The position numbers and the translations under genes were made by a program. Below are positions 13,100 through 25,072 of a DNA stretch of 64,000 nt, piece by piece. The stretch's first letter is position 1; each line of letters starts with the position of its first letter. Source of the DNA: Salvator merianae (lineage: Eukaryota > Chordata > Lepidosauria > Squamata > Teiidae); NCBI GenBank assembly GCA_003586115.2, contig QVOM02000116.1:39376128-39440127 (forward strand), read 5' to 3'. Below the pieces are notes generated by a model that had not been told where the DNA came from, ran no database searches, and saw nothing but the letters and a program-made list of their open reading frames with translations.

Positions 13100-13862
13100 G
13101 GTCTACTGGTGATCTGGACCAAGAGGCGCCTGATCCGGATCACACTCCATCTGGTGCAGCAGGGCTTCTCTAATCTGCACTACATTTCCTACTGTGGACC
13201 TTCCCTGCAAGTGCTAGGGCATATTGGCCAGCCAGCCAGAAAGACTTTCAAGCAGCGGGTGATGGATATTATTGCACAAAATGATATTGCTATTCTCTCT
13301 AATCACTAAAATGGCTAGCATGGACGAAAACTATTTCCCAGTTTAAAAAGTATTTCGATTATAAAATGCCCTATCAGTTAAGGAAACAATTCACCCATGT
13401 ACGTTTTGAATTAATTGATTCCACAGTGAAGCTGGGGAGGTACCACCAGGTGCCTTACAAGGAAAGATTGTGTGTTTGTGGCATGCCAGTGGTTGAAGAT
13501 CTCTCTCATACTCTGTTTGTCTGTCAGCTATATTCGTCAATTAGAACAACCTATCTGGGCCCTCATTTACAAAAGGTGAATCACTGGAACGCAGAATGTG
13601 AATTGATTTATTTTCTTCAGGGAGAAAACACCCAGGTGACATATAGGGTAGCTCTGTTTTTGCTAAGGCTGTTCAAATTAGGAAATTATTCATCAATCGG
13701 AACACGGTGCATGGAAAGGGGGATGGGGATAGATAATTATAATGTTACTCTCCTTTTGATTTATGATTTTATACTCATACCTTATGATTCTATGTTTTTA
13801 TTTGTAACTTTGATATGGTCAAAAGACTAATCAATAAACTGACACTGACATTGACATTGAAT
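13100..13862 (+). mobile_element. Degenerate non-LTR retrotransposon, C-terminal end
   Basis: Two open pieces (13109-13309 and 13366-13830) in different frames. The second has a zinc-knuckle-like C-x-C-x9-H-x4-C (residues 36, 38, 48, 53) within RLCVCGMPVVEDLSHTLFVC, the arrangement found near the C-terminus of several LINE polyproteins. It ends in a simple TGACAT/TGACACTGACATTGA-type tail at about 13840-13862. No reverse transcriptase core remains. The clade is not assignable by eye. Confidence 0.55.
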
Positions 13863-15085
13863 ATGAAACAGGTCTTGAAGAGGACTACGGTGCTAACAGA
13901 TCTGCATCTGCGATAGGTGTAGAAAGGCCCAAACTCTCCCAGGCCAGGAGTTACTGGCAATGTAAACAGCACACCTCACACCCAGTGGCAGATCTGTGCA
14001 CTCCTGCCACAGGGAGGCCTTTCCTGTGACTGTCTAGAGGCAGCCATTATTTTCTAGTTCAGGTTCAGGTGCGCTCCTGATCTGACATATTGGCTGCCTT
14101 TCGAATTGACCCACTTAGACCATTATCTCTAATTGTCATTATGTTTGACAGTATATCTCCTCCTCATTTCTCCCTCTGATAAGAATCTGTCTTTGGCTTC
14201 GATCTTAGTCGTGGTCATTTTGCCTATGCAGTTCTCACTCAGGTCAGTCAGACGTGCACCCCATGGGCTACGCACCCCATGAGGCAAATTCTGAAGGGAA
14301 AATCAACCACAAATATAACAGGGGAAGGAAGACATCCATATTAATGAACTATACAGTATTGTACACATAAAATATTTAAATTTGAGGATTAAACTCCATT
14401 CCTCCAAAACGTCATAAAATAAAGAAGAATGTTGCCATCCCCATATTTTAAAAATGAAGGAGAGTGGAATACTATGGTGCCACATCATGATTTTACCATT
14501 AAAACAAGATTTGGACCAGGAGTTTTCCAGATCACTCTGAGCACCAGCATCGTTTTATCAAGTTCATTGTCATTTCAGATATTTTTTCTATGCGAATTAT
14601 TTAGGATCAGACTGACACATCAGCCAAAAATAATCTCTCTCTTAGCAGCTGGACTTCAGGCTAGCTGACAGCACATCAGTTGACTATGCTCAGAATAAAA
14701 AGTCATTGGCTCATAAATAATAACATTCACATGCTGTTCTCTCCACTGGCCGTCACCACAGTGACATTTGTCCATACGACTATACACATGGCTGTACAGT
14801 GCCCAGTAATAATATTCAGGAATATTGCCCAGTAATAATATTCATCCTAAGATGTTTATTTGTCAGCTGAACAGCTTTTCAACACACTAATTTTGGTTTA
14901 TTTTTTTAAGGGAATGACGCAGGGTCTGCACGGAAGGGGGAAAGAGTGCTACAGGTGCTCCCGCCCCTGCAAATTAAGAGGAGTGCTGGGCTTGTACGGA
15001 TTCCCTGGCTGCAGTCTTGATGGCTGGGAGCTGCATCTGGCCATCAGGATTGCAGCCAGAAAATTCCCAGCTTTGATCTAGACAG

Positions 15086-15382
15086 ATGAACATTAACAAT
15101 GTTGCTGCTAATGACTTTGTCTGGATAGTGACAGCGTATGATCTAGTGAGCAAGTGGCAATAGGTTTAGGTACACAGGGGCAGAATCAGAACAATTGTTC
15201 TGTGCTTTTTAAGGGAGACATTAAGATCTAGACATGTGGGGTGTCATTAAGCGTTAATAAAGTTGCTGCTAAAGATTTTGGATAGTGACAACATATGATC
15301 TAGTGCATAAGTGGCAATAAGCTTATGTACACAGGGGCAGAATCAGGAATATTGCTCTGTGCTTTTTAAGGGAGACATTAAG
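15086..15382. repeat. Tandem duplication, ~158-bp unit, two copies
   Basis: GTTGCTGCTAA at 15101 and 15262, TATGATCTAGTG, GTGGCAATA, ACACAGGGGCAGAATCAG and GGGAGACATTAAG (15213 and 15370) recur in order at an offset of 157-161 bp. Copies are about 85-90% alike. Confidence 0.85.
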
Positions 15383-18300
15383 AATGTGACTATATGTACC
15401 TGAAAGCCACCTTGAGGGGGATAGAGAAGAGCTCTAATGGCAGGGCATATATACGGCCCTCGCACTAATCCAGATCAGAGTTCCTGCTGCAGCTCTGAGA
15501 TGGGAAACAGAGCACCTTGATTTCAGAGTAGGATTTCCCACTCTGAAGTGGACTTTTCATACAGTCAGCCACTTTGAGCCAAATGAAGACTGCTTGTCTC
15601 TACTGTGGAGGACAAAAATTGGCCACTGCCCTCCCCTGAGCTGACATGGGCAGCACTATACAAATGGTTTCCAGAGAGAGCCAGGCTGCAACCGGGTCAA
15701 CTTCCCCCTCCTGCCAGCTCCCTCCCACTCATGTGTTCATCATGCAGTTTAAGTTTCCAAATGATTGAATAACATTATAGAATAGAACCAATACTTTCTT
15801 CTTGATATGTAGCGATCTCCTTGGCCAATAATCTTTGAGAGGACATGCAGTCCCACTAAATAGCTTTAATCCTTCATATTGTAGATCTTCTAGAGTTTAG
15901 AAGGTCTGCAGCCACAATCTGTGGGCCTTCTACTGTCCTGGGTGGAGCTGATCTGCAGGCTACCACAGGTTAACTGAGAACATATGTCTTAGCCAAGACA
16001 ATATAATGCTGCTGCTGCTGAGTACATCTATACTAGTAAGGCTCAGTACCCCTATGCTAGTGGTACTGTACTCGATGCAAGTTTTTCTGTAGTGTTAATT
16101 CTGTGGCAACTCTGGTGGCCCTTTTCCAAATATATTCCAAATCTGAAACCTACAAAAATTTAAAAAGTTTATTCAGTTTACCTTTATACTGATTATGGTT
16201 TTTATTTGAGTTTTTGTGTTTTGAAATGGAATAGAAGCTGCCCTGTGAGGGCAATTATTCCAAAAGTACCTTATTCATGTATAAAATAATAACTACTGAG
16301 TGAATAAATATTTATTTATTGACTCAGGAACACTGTCAGAGTCATTCTTCAGTGCCCTGACAAAGGATGTGCTGGGGAGCTCCCAAAGGCCCTCCAGTGC
16401 CTTTATCAGAGTGATCTGTGGTGCGGAACACCCTGAGCATTTGACTGATGCACCCCTGGGGCTTCCCTGGGGCATCTGCCATCACAGGTATGGAGGTACC
16501 CTCAGTTACCTGTTGGCTCATCTTCTGCTAGGCAGCTATATAAAACCTTTGAGAAAGGCCTTCCAGGGATATATAGTTGGGTGCCCTCATTCCTTTCTAT
16601 TAGATTCCAGGGAATATGTCAACCAAATGTTTATCACATGCACTCTTCTCTTTGGAAGGAAGTTTATATCTAATGGGCTGTCTGAAGCCCAATTTAAGCA
16701 TGAAGAATTAGAAAAGGAAGATCAGAGACCCTGAGATTTTCCAGCAGGCAGTTCATGTTTAGGCAACAGACATAACCTGGTGATAGTTTCCTGTGGACAG
16801 CCTGCCCATGTGGGCCAGTACACCAGGCCCAGTCCATTTTCAATGGGGCACCCAGAAGTGGCACTAGAAATGCACCACTCCTGGCCATGCTGCCAGAAAG
16901 ATCTCAGTTGAGTATTGTTTGTTCCTGAACTTTGAAAACTGGACCTGGCCTTTTTGATCCCAGCAGCCAGGGCTGGGCTGGGTTGCCAAAATGCATGCAG
17001 CCCTTGGAGCAGACTACCAGTAGCCTGGCTCACTATGGACCAGGCCACCTAGCCCAGGCCTGCATGACTCAGAATAGCCTATACTATGCAGATATGGCCC
17101 TAGTTCTAGCCTGATACTCTATCACTACACTGTGCTGAGTAGACTCCATCCCAGCACCAACCAAGCTTCTGAGATCAAGCAAGATTGATGAGGAACATCC
17201 TAAATGCTGAGATTTTGAATGATAAATAAAACAGACAAATAAACAAACAAATGATTACTAAGCAAGAAAGGTATTTTAGGGAAAACTGGAGTGGGATTCA
17301 CAGATTGTGTCGGGATGGGGCTGCCGGCCTGCTCCAGCAGCCCCTGAAGAAGGTGGCACCTGCATTGCAAATCAATCATCTAGGAGATGCAGCATCTCAG
17401 TAGAAAGGTGCATCTGCATGGATGTAGCATTGGACTGGGCGACACTACGAAAATGGCACCATAGCTGTCTTCAATGAGAGACACCTTGAAAGCACTCTCC
17501 GAAGCTTTTCCAGAAGTAGATTGTCCCAGTACTTGCATGCAAACATCGGTGAGCACCTGGGCTAGTCTCCCCATCACAAGGAGCCCGGCGTCATTTATCC
17601 AGGCTTCTGGAAGCGGCACTGGAACTATACTGCTTCAGGGTGCTCAGCTAAAAAAGCCTGGGATTGCAGCTCTGGAGGCTAAAAACCTTTGTTCCAAGCC
17701 TCTGAAGGTGAGCAGGATCGATTGCCTGTAATGCGGAGGACCCTTGGCCTGAGCCGTTGGCTGCCCTTCTGATCTTGGGCCGGATGACGTGATCTGGTCT
17801 AACATCGGACCGGCATGGCACGGGATAATGCAGATCTTGCCAACATTAACAGCAAATGGTTTTTGTTTTTTTTTGCCAGTTGTAGTAAATGTTCTTGCCA
17901 CAAGATGGCAGAACTTTTTGACTTCTCTGGCTTCGTTCTGTAGTTTATAGCTATGTTTTTGTGACTCTACTTATTTGCTTATTAATTTTTATTGCTTTGG
18001 GATGGAGGGTGAGTTATAAGTACAACATATATGGATGGCTGGTGTGGTGGAAATGGTATGGTAGTGGGGGAAGGGTTATATGCTGAATCACATGGTACAT
18101 TTGAAGCCTGCACACCTAGTTCCATAGTGGATTAAAACTGGGTTCAGAGGAGGCAACAGCAGCAGCCGTTGCTTTAAGGGCGGGTGTTAATGGCCACCTG
18201 GGCCAGGATACTGATAGGTCTGTTTTTGCAAGATTACTGGTGCCCCAGGAATGTCTGGATCAGAACAGCGAGGCATGTGGAAGGCCGCATGCCTCCTTGT

Positions 18301-18700
18301 TCCAGTTTAACGGGGGGGGGGGGGCATTTTGGCAGCGCACTAAATTGCACCAAGAAAATGGGTCCCTCTAGGGCTCTGAGACCAGGAACTTTAGTTTCTG
18401 GCCATCAAAGCCATTGCGTTTCTGGCCATTGGAACCAAAGTGCATGCAAGCTTCAAAGTGGTGCAGGGCAGCATAGGGACTGTCTGGGAATAGACCGGCC
18501 AAGTGCAGACAGCCTTTTTCTGGGCCAGCGAGGCCACTCCAGTCTGGAACTATTCCTCCCACCAAGTGTGGAATCAATCTGTGAGCAAGACAAGTTGTGC
18601 TCATGTCCTGCTTACAAGTTTCTGTATGAAACTGGTTGGCTTCTGTAAAAATAGGCTGCTGGCTAGAAAGGCCAGTGGTTCAATTCTTGTGTATTTATTC
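15383..18700. other. Intergenic, no gene seen
   Basis: Several open frames (notably 16300-16734 plus and 18184-18648 plus) show no recognisable domain and overlap frames on the other strand. Contains CTG repeats near 16006, a possible 5S-derived SINE remnant at 17141-17192 and a G12-type run at about 18312. Confidence 0.5.
17141..17192 (-). repeat. Possible 5S rRNA-derived SINE remnant
   Basis: Plus strand GACTCCATCCCAGCACCAACC, AAGCTTCTGAGATCAAGCAAGAT matches, with one internal gap, the reverse complement of the 5S rRNA stretch around its internal promoter (GATCTCGGAAGCTAAGC...GGTTAGTACTTGGATGGGAG). Such fragments are known in 5S-derived SINEs. Short and diverged, so only suggestive. Confidence 0.4.
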
Positions 18701-18719
18701 TTTGGAGGACATTTCATCT

Positions 18720-19050
18720 TAAGAAGAAGGAGGAGGAGGAGGAGGAGGAGGAGGAGGAGGAGAAGGAGAAGAATTTGGTTTTTATACCCCGCTTTTCTTG
18801 GCCGAAGCTGACTCAAAGCGGCTTACAAGGTTATTTTTCGCCCGAAGGCTTACATCTATCTATCTTCCGCATCACACAATGTGATGCTCCCTATTTATCT
18901 ACTTGCAATTACTTGCTTTCAGACAGCTAGGTTGGCTGGAGCTAGAGGCCAGTAGAGGGCGCTCATCCCCTCTACACGGCAGACAGGGGCCTTGAAGTCC
19001 GATCCTCCTATTGAAAGATCAGTGCCTTAGCCTTCTGCGCCACCATGCCT
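18720..19050 (-). mobile_element. tRNA-derived SINE with (GGA)n-type tail
   Basis: On the minus strand, a polymerase III A-box match TGGCGCAGAAGG (19042-19031) stands at the head. A weaker B-box-like GATCGGACTTC follows, then a body ending GTAAGCCGCTTTGAGTCAG and GCGGGGTATAAAAACC. The end is a TTC/TCC tail (seen as GAAGAAGGAGGAGG... on plus). This order is typical of squamate tRNA-derived SINEs whose 3' ends resemble LINE tails. Confidence 0.75.
18722..18774. repeat. (GGA)n polypurine tract
   Basis: About 50 bases of uninterrupted purine, mostly AGG units, acting as the tail of the SINE above. It produces artefactual poly-Arg and poly-Leu frames in translation. Confidence 0.9.
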
Positions 19051-19366
19051 TAATTGCTCTTATTGTTCTTACAATGGCCAATCATGTGCATTTTAAAAAA
19101 CCCAAGCAGGCCATAAGCACCACATCCTGTCTTGCTTACAGTGTCTTTGAACTTGACTTTTAGAAGCCCATCACCTCATACACCAGTGGAAGCCAGAGAA
19201 CTATAGCGTGCTTTGACAGCCATGGAGAATGTAGCTGGGAGAGTGAACATGGTTTCTACACTCTTCATTTACTTCACTATCCTTGTAGTTAAACTCAGGC
19301 CTCGTTTGAGGGAAACATACCTGGTCCTCTGCACTGTTTTCTGTATGAAAAACTGAATTTCTATTA

Positions 19367-19562
19367 CTAGGGTTACTATATGGAAAAGAGGATAAGGGTT
19401 GTCCTCTAATGTTTGTCCAAAAGATGCCATTTCAGCAGGTGTTGTCTTCGATATAATTGACATCTGCAGAAATTTCAGCAAGCAGCACCTAGTAAAATTG
19501 TCTCTTCTACACAACCACTAAAGCTGTAGCACTCCTGACATCTTTTCTGTATGGTAACCCTG
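19367..19562. mobile_element. TIR element with AGGGTTACYATATGG ends
   Basis: The left end AGGGTTACTATATGGAAAAGAGG and right end CTTTTCTGTATGGTAACCCT are inverted repeats; about 195 bp with no coding capacity. Same terminal family as 22084-22513. Confidence 0.6.
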
Positions 19563-22080
19563 CTTTTACGCACCGTGGACTACGAGAACTCTCTGGTTCT
19601 GGGTGTGATCAGACAGGGCTTTTTTCAGTCATCCCTTTAAGAAAAAGCATCCTATCTCCACACACACACAAAGTTGTCTGAATATGTGGTTGAGAACCTC
19701 CCTTATGTCACCACAGTGCAGCCTGTGTTAATCTCCAAGTCAGGCAAGGTTTACCCTGATTATGGGCACTTGCCACTGATTGACCACTTGGGATGAAACC
19801 CCTGCCTCTTTGCTTACATAGTTTCCTGACCAATTCGGCTTAAAGAAAGAGATTACTTCAGAGCTATGAAATTGCAAATACTGAAGAGCTTACCTTTTTC
19901 AGACTTCAAGACAGGGGGAAGGCAAATTCAGGGAAAAAACATTTGTCATTACAGATTCAAATTCACCCAGAGGGACCCACTTTAAGCGTGGTTGATTGTA
20001 CCCTCTGTTGCTGCTGCTATTTTATCCTTTAGTCTTTCAGACGCAAAACACACACGTCAAAGATTTAGCCGTGTTAGTCTGAATCAGTAAGCAAGGAGGT
20101 CTAGTAAAATCTCAGAGACTAATAAAAAGAAAGAAGTTGATAGCATCAGTTTCATGCTACCAACTTCTTTCTCTTTGTTATTTTCTAAGGCGCAGATATG
20201 ATGGCAGAAATAGGAAGGCTGCAACTATAAACAGTATTCAGATGTTGTTGAAAAAGCTGCAGGCATCTGCACCCATGGCACATGGATCATATGGTCACAG
20301 ACCCCTGCAATGTGCATTCCATCACAGTGGCATGGAAAGGACAGCAGAGACAGAGTGCAGAACAGTGCACTTTCCCAGCAGATCTGCAGTGCATCCTCCT
20401 TGCTGGGCATCCATGGACATCAGCACTTACACAAAGCAATCAGATGTATTCATGCCCCAAAAGCCTGCAACATGGCTACTAAGCTTCTCATGGTCCCATT
20501 CCAGTGGCACATCAGTGATGGGTTGGTGTGATAAGTCCAAAGAGGGTCACTGTTGTTTTTCACACCAGACTGTCTAATCAAGGCCTTGGCCTCTCCTGTC
20601 TTTAAGCAGCAGTTCAGTTTGTTCACAAAGGGAGAACGTGTGGGCAGTGGTGGGGAATAAGGAGAGGTCATCTGAGAGACCCTTGAGACACAAAGCTGGC
20701 TCTGGAGGTAGGAATTCTTCACGTTCTCCATTCTCACTCAATTTGTTTAAAAAAAACACAGCAAGTGTCCAAAGTGTGATGGCTACAATTTGTTCATCCT
20801 CTGCATTCTTTTTTGACAATGCTTCTTCCTGCAGAGATTAATTTCCATTCAGCGTGTGTTGCCAAGGGATCCAGAGATTGCATTAGGCTTGGAGCAAGTT
20901 TGCCAAGGTTAATGTTTTAGTGTACATTTCTCTGATTAATTTTTTTTCAGTAAGTTGAACAAAATGCTCTTACGTAGAGGGACCCTTTGCCAGCGATTAG
21001 AAGTCTTGTCATGCTCCCATCCGCGGTGGATCAAAATGCTGCTTGGGGAAGCCAGAGAGGCCTCTGCTGGAGCTGCCCCTCCTTCACTGCCCTGCAGTCT
21101 TGGTGCACGAGCCCCTCCCGGCAGGGAGGAGCTGCTCTATGCCTGATGCCCATGTGAGATGGAGCAGAGGCAGCGTTTGGGTCCTTGCTGTGTCTTCCTA
21201 TGGCTCTTCTGAGATTTGGACTGATCTCCAGTCTAGTTCAAAAATGAGCTTCTGCTCTGAAAGATCTTTGGTGGAAGACAAGAGAATCATTGGGGAGGTT
21301 TGGGCTCCCCCCCCCCTTTTAATCCCCCACCCATATGCCTTTCTTTCTTTGATAAGGTGAACAGTTAATGGGGACTGGGAGATGTTGGGACCTTTTTCAT
21401 ATAAAGCAGAGGCTCTTTCAATAGGTTAGAGCTGATCCTGATGTTTCAGCAAATGCATTTTATGGCCTTTAATGTGGATTAGAGGTGGGATGGGAATACT
21501 AGCATCCACACACTAGCAGCTCTAAGCTGCTTCTGAGATGCTTTTTGATGTATATGGATGCCACCAAGAAAAATTACAGTTCCTGTCTTTTTATATGCAG
21601 GAAGTACAGCAAATTGGCCCCATTCTGCACAGTTAGCATGTTTTCATTGAAAAAGTTGGATATCTTCCAAATATGGATACATCTGGAGCACCAGGGATTC
21701 TTTTGTATTTCTCTTATGGTATGGTTGAAATTAACATTTTGGGAATTTCTGCCCTAAGCACAACTTCAAGGCTTTGAGAATTCCAATTGCACAATGGATC
21801 ATATTAAGCAAATGCCACTCTTGAGTTATACATGCATTGGCCACAAGCCACTGTAAACTATTACTTCGCCATGTGCCCAGAGGCTTGATGCCAAAAACAA
21901 ACTTAAAAGATTAGGCAATCTGATAATGTCTGTTAAGTACACTTATTTATGACAAATGTAAATACATATCAAGCTAGGTAGTTTGTATTTCTTTTTTCAG
22001 TCCAAAGCAGCATGGAAAGAAGAAAACTTACACTATTGCTTGGATTTGCTAAGCACTTCTATCATTACCACAGGTTTGGT
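19563..22080. other. Intergenic, no gene seen
   Basis: Overlapping short frames on both strands at 20137-20841 and 20955-21360, none with recognisable similarity. 21570-21630 is an inverted copy of 22372-22425, so it belongs to the TIR family described next. A cytosine run sits at about 21308. Confidence 0.5.
20065..20185 (+). repeat. Interspersed repeat, possibly Penelope-like
   Basis: TTAGCCGTGTTAGTCTGAATCAG and CTCAGAGACTAATAAA resemble a repeat end widespread in reptiles that I associate with Penelope-like elements. A small inverted repeat (GAAGTTGATAGCAT and ATGCTACCAACTTC) follows. Family assignment is from recognition only. Confidence 0.4.
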
Positions 22081-22083
22081 TAG

Positions 22084-22513
22084 GGTTACCATATGGAAAA
22101 AAGGACAGGATGCCTGCACCTTTAATAGTTGTGCAGAAGAGTTGTGCAGCAGTCTTAAATACAAAACACATGCCCTTTCATTAGGCTAGAGATCATCCTG
22201 ATGTTCCAGATGTGTCAAGAGCAGGTGAAGTTTTTGCCTTTGTCTACTGCTTGAAAATGCCCAGAAGCAACTGGTGGACCCACTGTGTGAGACAGGATGC
22301 TGGGCTGGATGGGCTGTGGCCAGATCCAGCAGGGCTCTTCTTATGTTCATATGTAAAACACCAACTACTTCAGAATGGGACCAATTTGTTCTACTTCCTG
22401 CATATAAAAAAGACAGGAACTGCCAGTCTTACAAGCTACATTTGTTTAAATTTACTGTTTTATACAGCTGTTAAAGGTACAGGAACTCTATCTTTTTTTC
22501 CATATGGCAACTA
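22084..22513. mobile_element. TIR element with GGTTACCATATGG ends, containing a LINE-tail insertion
   Basis: Left TIR about 22088-22135 (GGTTACCATATGGAAAAAAGG, then CCTGCACCTTTAATAGTTG) and right TIR about 22465-22510, its inverted copy. Between them lies a plus-strand LINE 3' end (22216-22352). The internal part 22372-22425 recurs inverted at 21570-21630. Confidence 0.6.
22216..22352 (+). mobile_element. LINE 3' end (same family as 40452-41025)
   Basis: TGCTTGAAAATGCCCAGAAGCA, GTGTGAGACAGGATGCTGG, GATGGGCTGTGGCCAGATCC and GGGCTCTTCTTATGTTC match, in reverse orientation, the right part of 40452-40590. CR1-like LINE 3' end. Confidence 0.7.
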
Positions 22514-22886
22514 TTGTAACTTGTGCTACAATGACAGAATTCCATGCTGTATTGGCTGTATATGAAAATGTCTGGTACTTGTGCGATAATTGTAATTAGG
22601 AAATGCTGACCTTCTTCAGATCCAAAAACTCCCACAGTCCTTACACCTGATGTAGATTAATTCATTATCAGCACTAGTCACATGTGAACTGACTGCTTAA
22701 TGGACAACTGACAAACAACTTGGGGACTGAAAGCAGGAAACTATACAGTTGTGATAGTGTTTTGCAGTTTGACATCCAAGAAAATAAGATGCAATTTCAC
22801 ATCTAAGATAACGAAGTAAAATTTACAAGATCCCCAAAGTATCAGAAAGTAGCAAGTGTAGAAACCTGAAATCTTCCAGAGGTGTT

Positions 22887-22985
22887 CATAGAATCATAGA
22901 GTTGGAAGGGACCTTCAGGGTCATCGAGTCCAACCCCCTGCTCAGTGCAGGATTCACTAAACCACCCCAGACAGATATCCGTTAC
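22887..22985 (-). mobile_element. CR1 LINE 3' end fragment
   Basis: AATCATAGAGTTGGAAGGGACC and GTCCAACCCCCTGCTCAGTG followed by GGATTCACTAAA match the reverse complement of the 3' end of the CR1 copy at 52320-52418. Heavily 5'-truncated, as is usual for CR1. Confidence 0.85.
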
Positions 22986-23103
22986 TGAGGTACAGCTCCT
23001 CCCTGGCCCTTAGGTTTGCTATGGTTGATGCTAATCAGAATGTGAGCACCTGGTCAACCACAGATTCCCCATTCCTGCATTAAAGCCCAATATATCTAAC
23101 TTA

Positions 23104-23248
23104 GGCTGTATCCAGACATTGCTTACTTATTCCACTATATTTGGATATTCCAGAACATAGCACTCCCAGGAGTGATTCATTCTGGAATATCCATGCTTTA
23201 TTTCAGAATATCCAAATATAGCTGAAGAAGTGATGTCTGGATGCAACC
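23104..23248. mobile_element. Palindromic MITE, relative of 3270-3405
   Basis: Arms start GGCTGTATCCAGACATTGC and end GATGTCTGGATGCAACC, both containing TATATTTGGATATTC. The arms have diverged more than in the copy at 3270, and a ~20-bp loop (CACTCCCAGGAGTG, itself palindromic) sits in the middle. Confidence 0.7.
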
Positions 23249-24056
23249 TTAGAGACACAAGTTTTTACTACTACAGTATATTGCTTGAACTCTATCCTGT
23301 TGATTTTTGACATTTAGGAGCAAAGATCGCAGTATCTGTGCTGACCAAGGTCCTCAGTACCTCAGTCACAGACTTCTGGGTTGCACACTGAAGGAATGCT
23401 GCTTAAAACAGAGGCTTGTTAAAATTTTGGAGCAAAACTGGCCTTTTTTGAATCAGAATGTTCTAGACACTGTTACTTAGGGTCAGTCATTGAGTTTTCT
23501 AGCCTTCTGCCTTCCAGGTTCCTCCACTCTCATTTCCTAAAGACTCTAGCAAATATTTAGTAGCAAACTCTGGCTGTTCAACACTTGTTACAGATTGGGG
23601 CCACTGAGTTAGTTCCTAAGACAGACCAAAAGAAAGGGTTTTACTCCATATTTTTTATTGTTCCAAAATGAAATGGGATTTGGCAGTCTATTCTTGATTT
23701 GCAACTCTGGATTTCGTCTTGGGTCTAAATTGTAATACCCTGCACACATTAGACAAATTCAAATGAAAGTTAGATTCCGCCTTCCATGGGAGCTAAAAAA
23801 TAGACCCTTCTTTGTTCTGTCCTCACTTGAAACATTTGTCTGAAGAGGACTTCAGATTTGAACCAGCAATTCCTTGTTGGTAATAAATCACGTTATGCAA
23901 ATTGCTCTGGTACAGAGCATGTGATGTTTTAGACATTGGGTTTCATTTAATAGGCAAGCACCTGGCAGGTGATCTTTAGAGAAGGAGACAGGTTCTTAAA
24001 ATGTTACTTTCAAAAGTTGATTTAAAGTGGTTTTAAATGGTACAAGGAAGAAGCAC

Positions 24057-24238
24057 AAAAGCTCTTCCTGCAGTGGTTTTATCCTGGATTATATCCCAGA
24101 ATAGGAGCCTGCCGTCTGCATGCTGTGTAGACTATAGCAGGCCCCAACCAGGGCCTGCCATAGTTTGCACTGTCATGCAGATGATTGGTCTCTATTCTGG
24201 GATATAATATGGAATAAGGCCCAATGCAGAAAGGGCCA
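24057..24238. mobile_element. hAT-like MITE, GGCCCTTTCTGCAC family, copy 1
   Basis: The left end GCTCTTCCTGCAGTGG and right end CAATGCAGAAAGGGCC are imperfect inverted repeats. Internally GGATTATATCCCAGAATAGG and CTATTCTGGGATATAATATGG are also inverted. No coding capacity. Confidence 0.65.
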
Positions 24239-25072
24239 AAGTTTCCACTTAGGTAAGTAGTGATGGGATTAACTTCAATTAGCAAGCAGCCTAATTAGGC
24301 AATACAGGTAATGAGATTACCTTAAACAAGCTGCAGTTACAAGCTAAGGCAGCGGAACTAAGTTTCTAGTTGTCTTGAAGGAGGAGGGAGAAGTACAGAG
24401 GTACAGTAGAAAGACTAAAAACTAACAGGAGCCATAAAACAGTGTATTAAATTTGTTTGAATGGAAGAGAAAACCTGCTTTAAATCTAAAACACAGTAAA
24501 TTGGGCTTCTCTTAATCAAGCTGAATTATTTGAGATTTCCTACAAAGCCACCCCATTCCTCTGCTCCCCCATATTCCAGAGATTCATATTTACCTATTCT
24601 GAAGATTTGAAATGGAGAAAGCAGTCAGAACTGGTATCTTGGAAAACTCCAGGAATAATGCAGTCAAAAATAGAGTGTAGAAACACAAAATTCTACTGCT
24701 CAAGCTCCTCCTTTTCACTTTCCTTTCCAAGTACTACACCAAGCAAACCATTTAGTATCTGTGACATTTACTCCAGGAAAACCAAATAAAAGGAATTAAT
24801 TAAAATAAAACCTTTGTAGTTGGTTTCTTTAATATCATACCTCTGCACTTCTCAATGAGACTTGGGTTTTTTAATCAGTAATGCAAACTGCTTCTGTGAG
24901 AAATAAGATAAAGCCAGCACATGAGAGAAGCAGGGGACAGTTAAAGATCAGATTCAGGTGTTTCAGGTCACATTTACTTGCTTATTTTCATGCACCCAGT
25001 TAGTGTCAGTGCTTAGGACAGAAGTCCATAGATTACAATGGTCATTTTATCCCTCCACAGCCCATTATTAGG

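Noticed and set aside
18184..18648. 154-codon plus-strand frame as a gene.
   Set aside because: No recognisable domain, overlaps an equally long frame on the other strand, contains a G homopolymer run and ends close to a SINE.
18503..18816. Poly-arginine and poly-leucine frames.
   Set aside because: Produced by the (GGA)n tail of a SINE.
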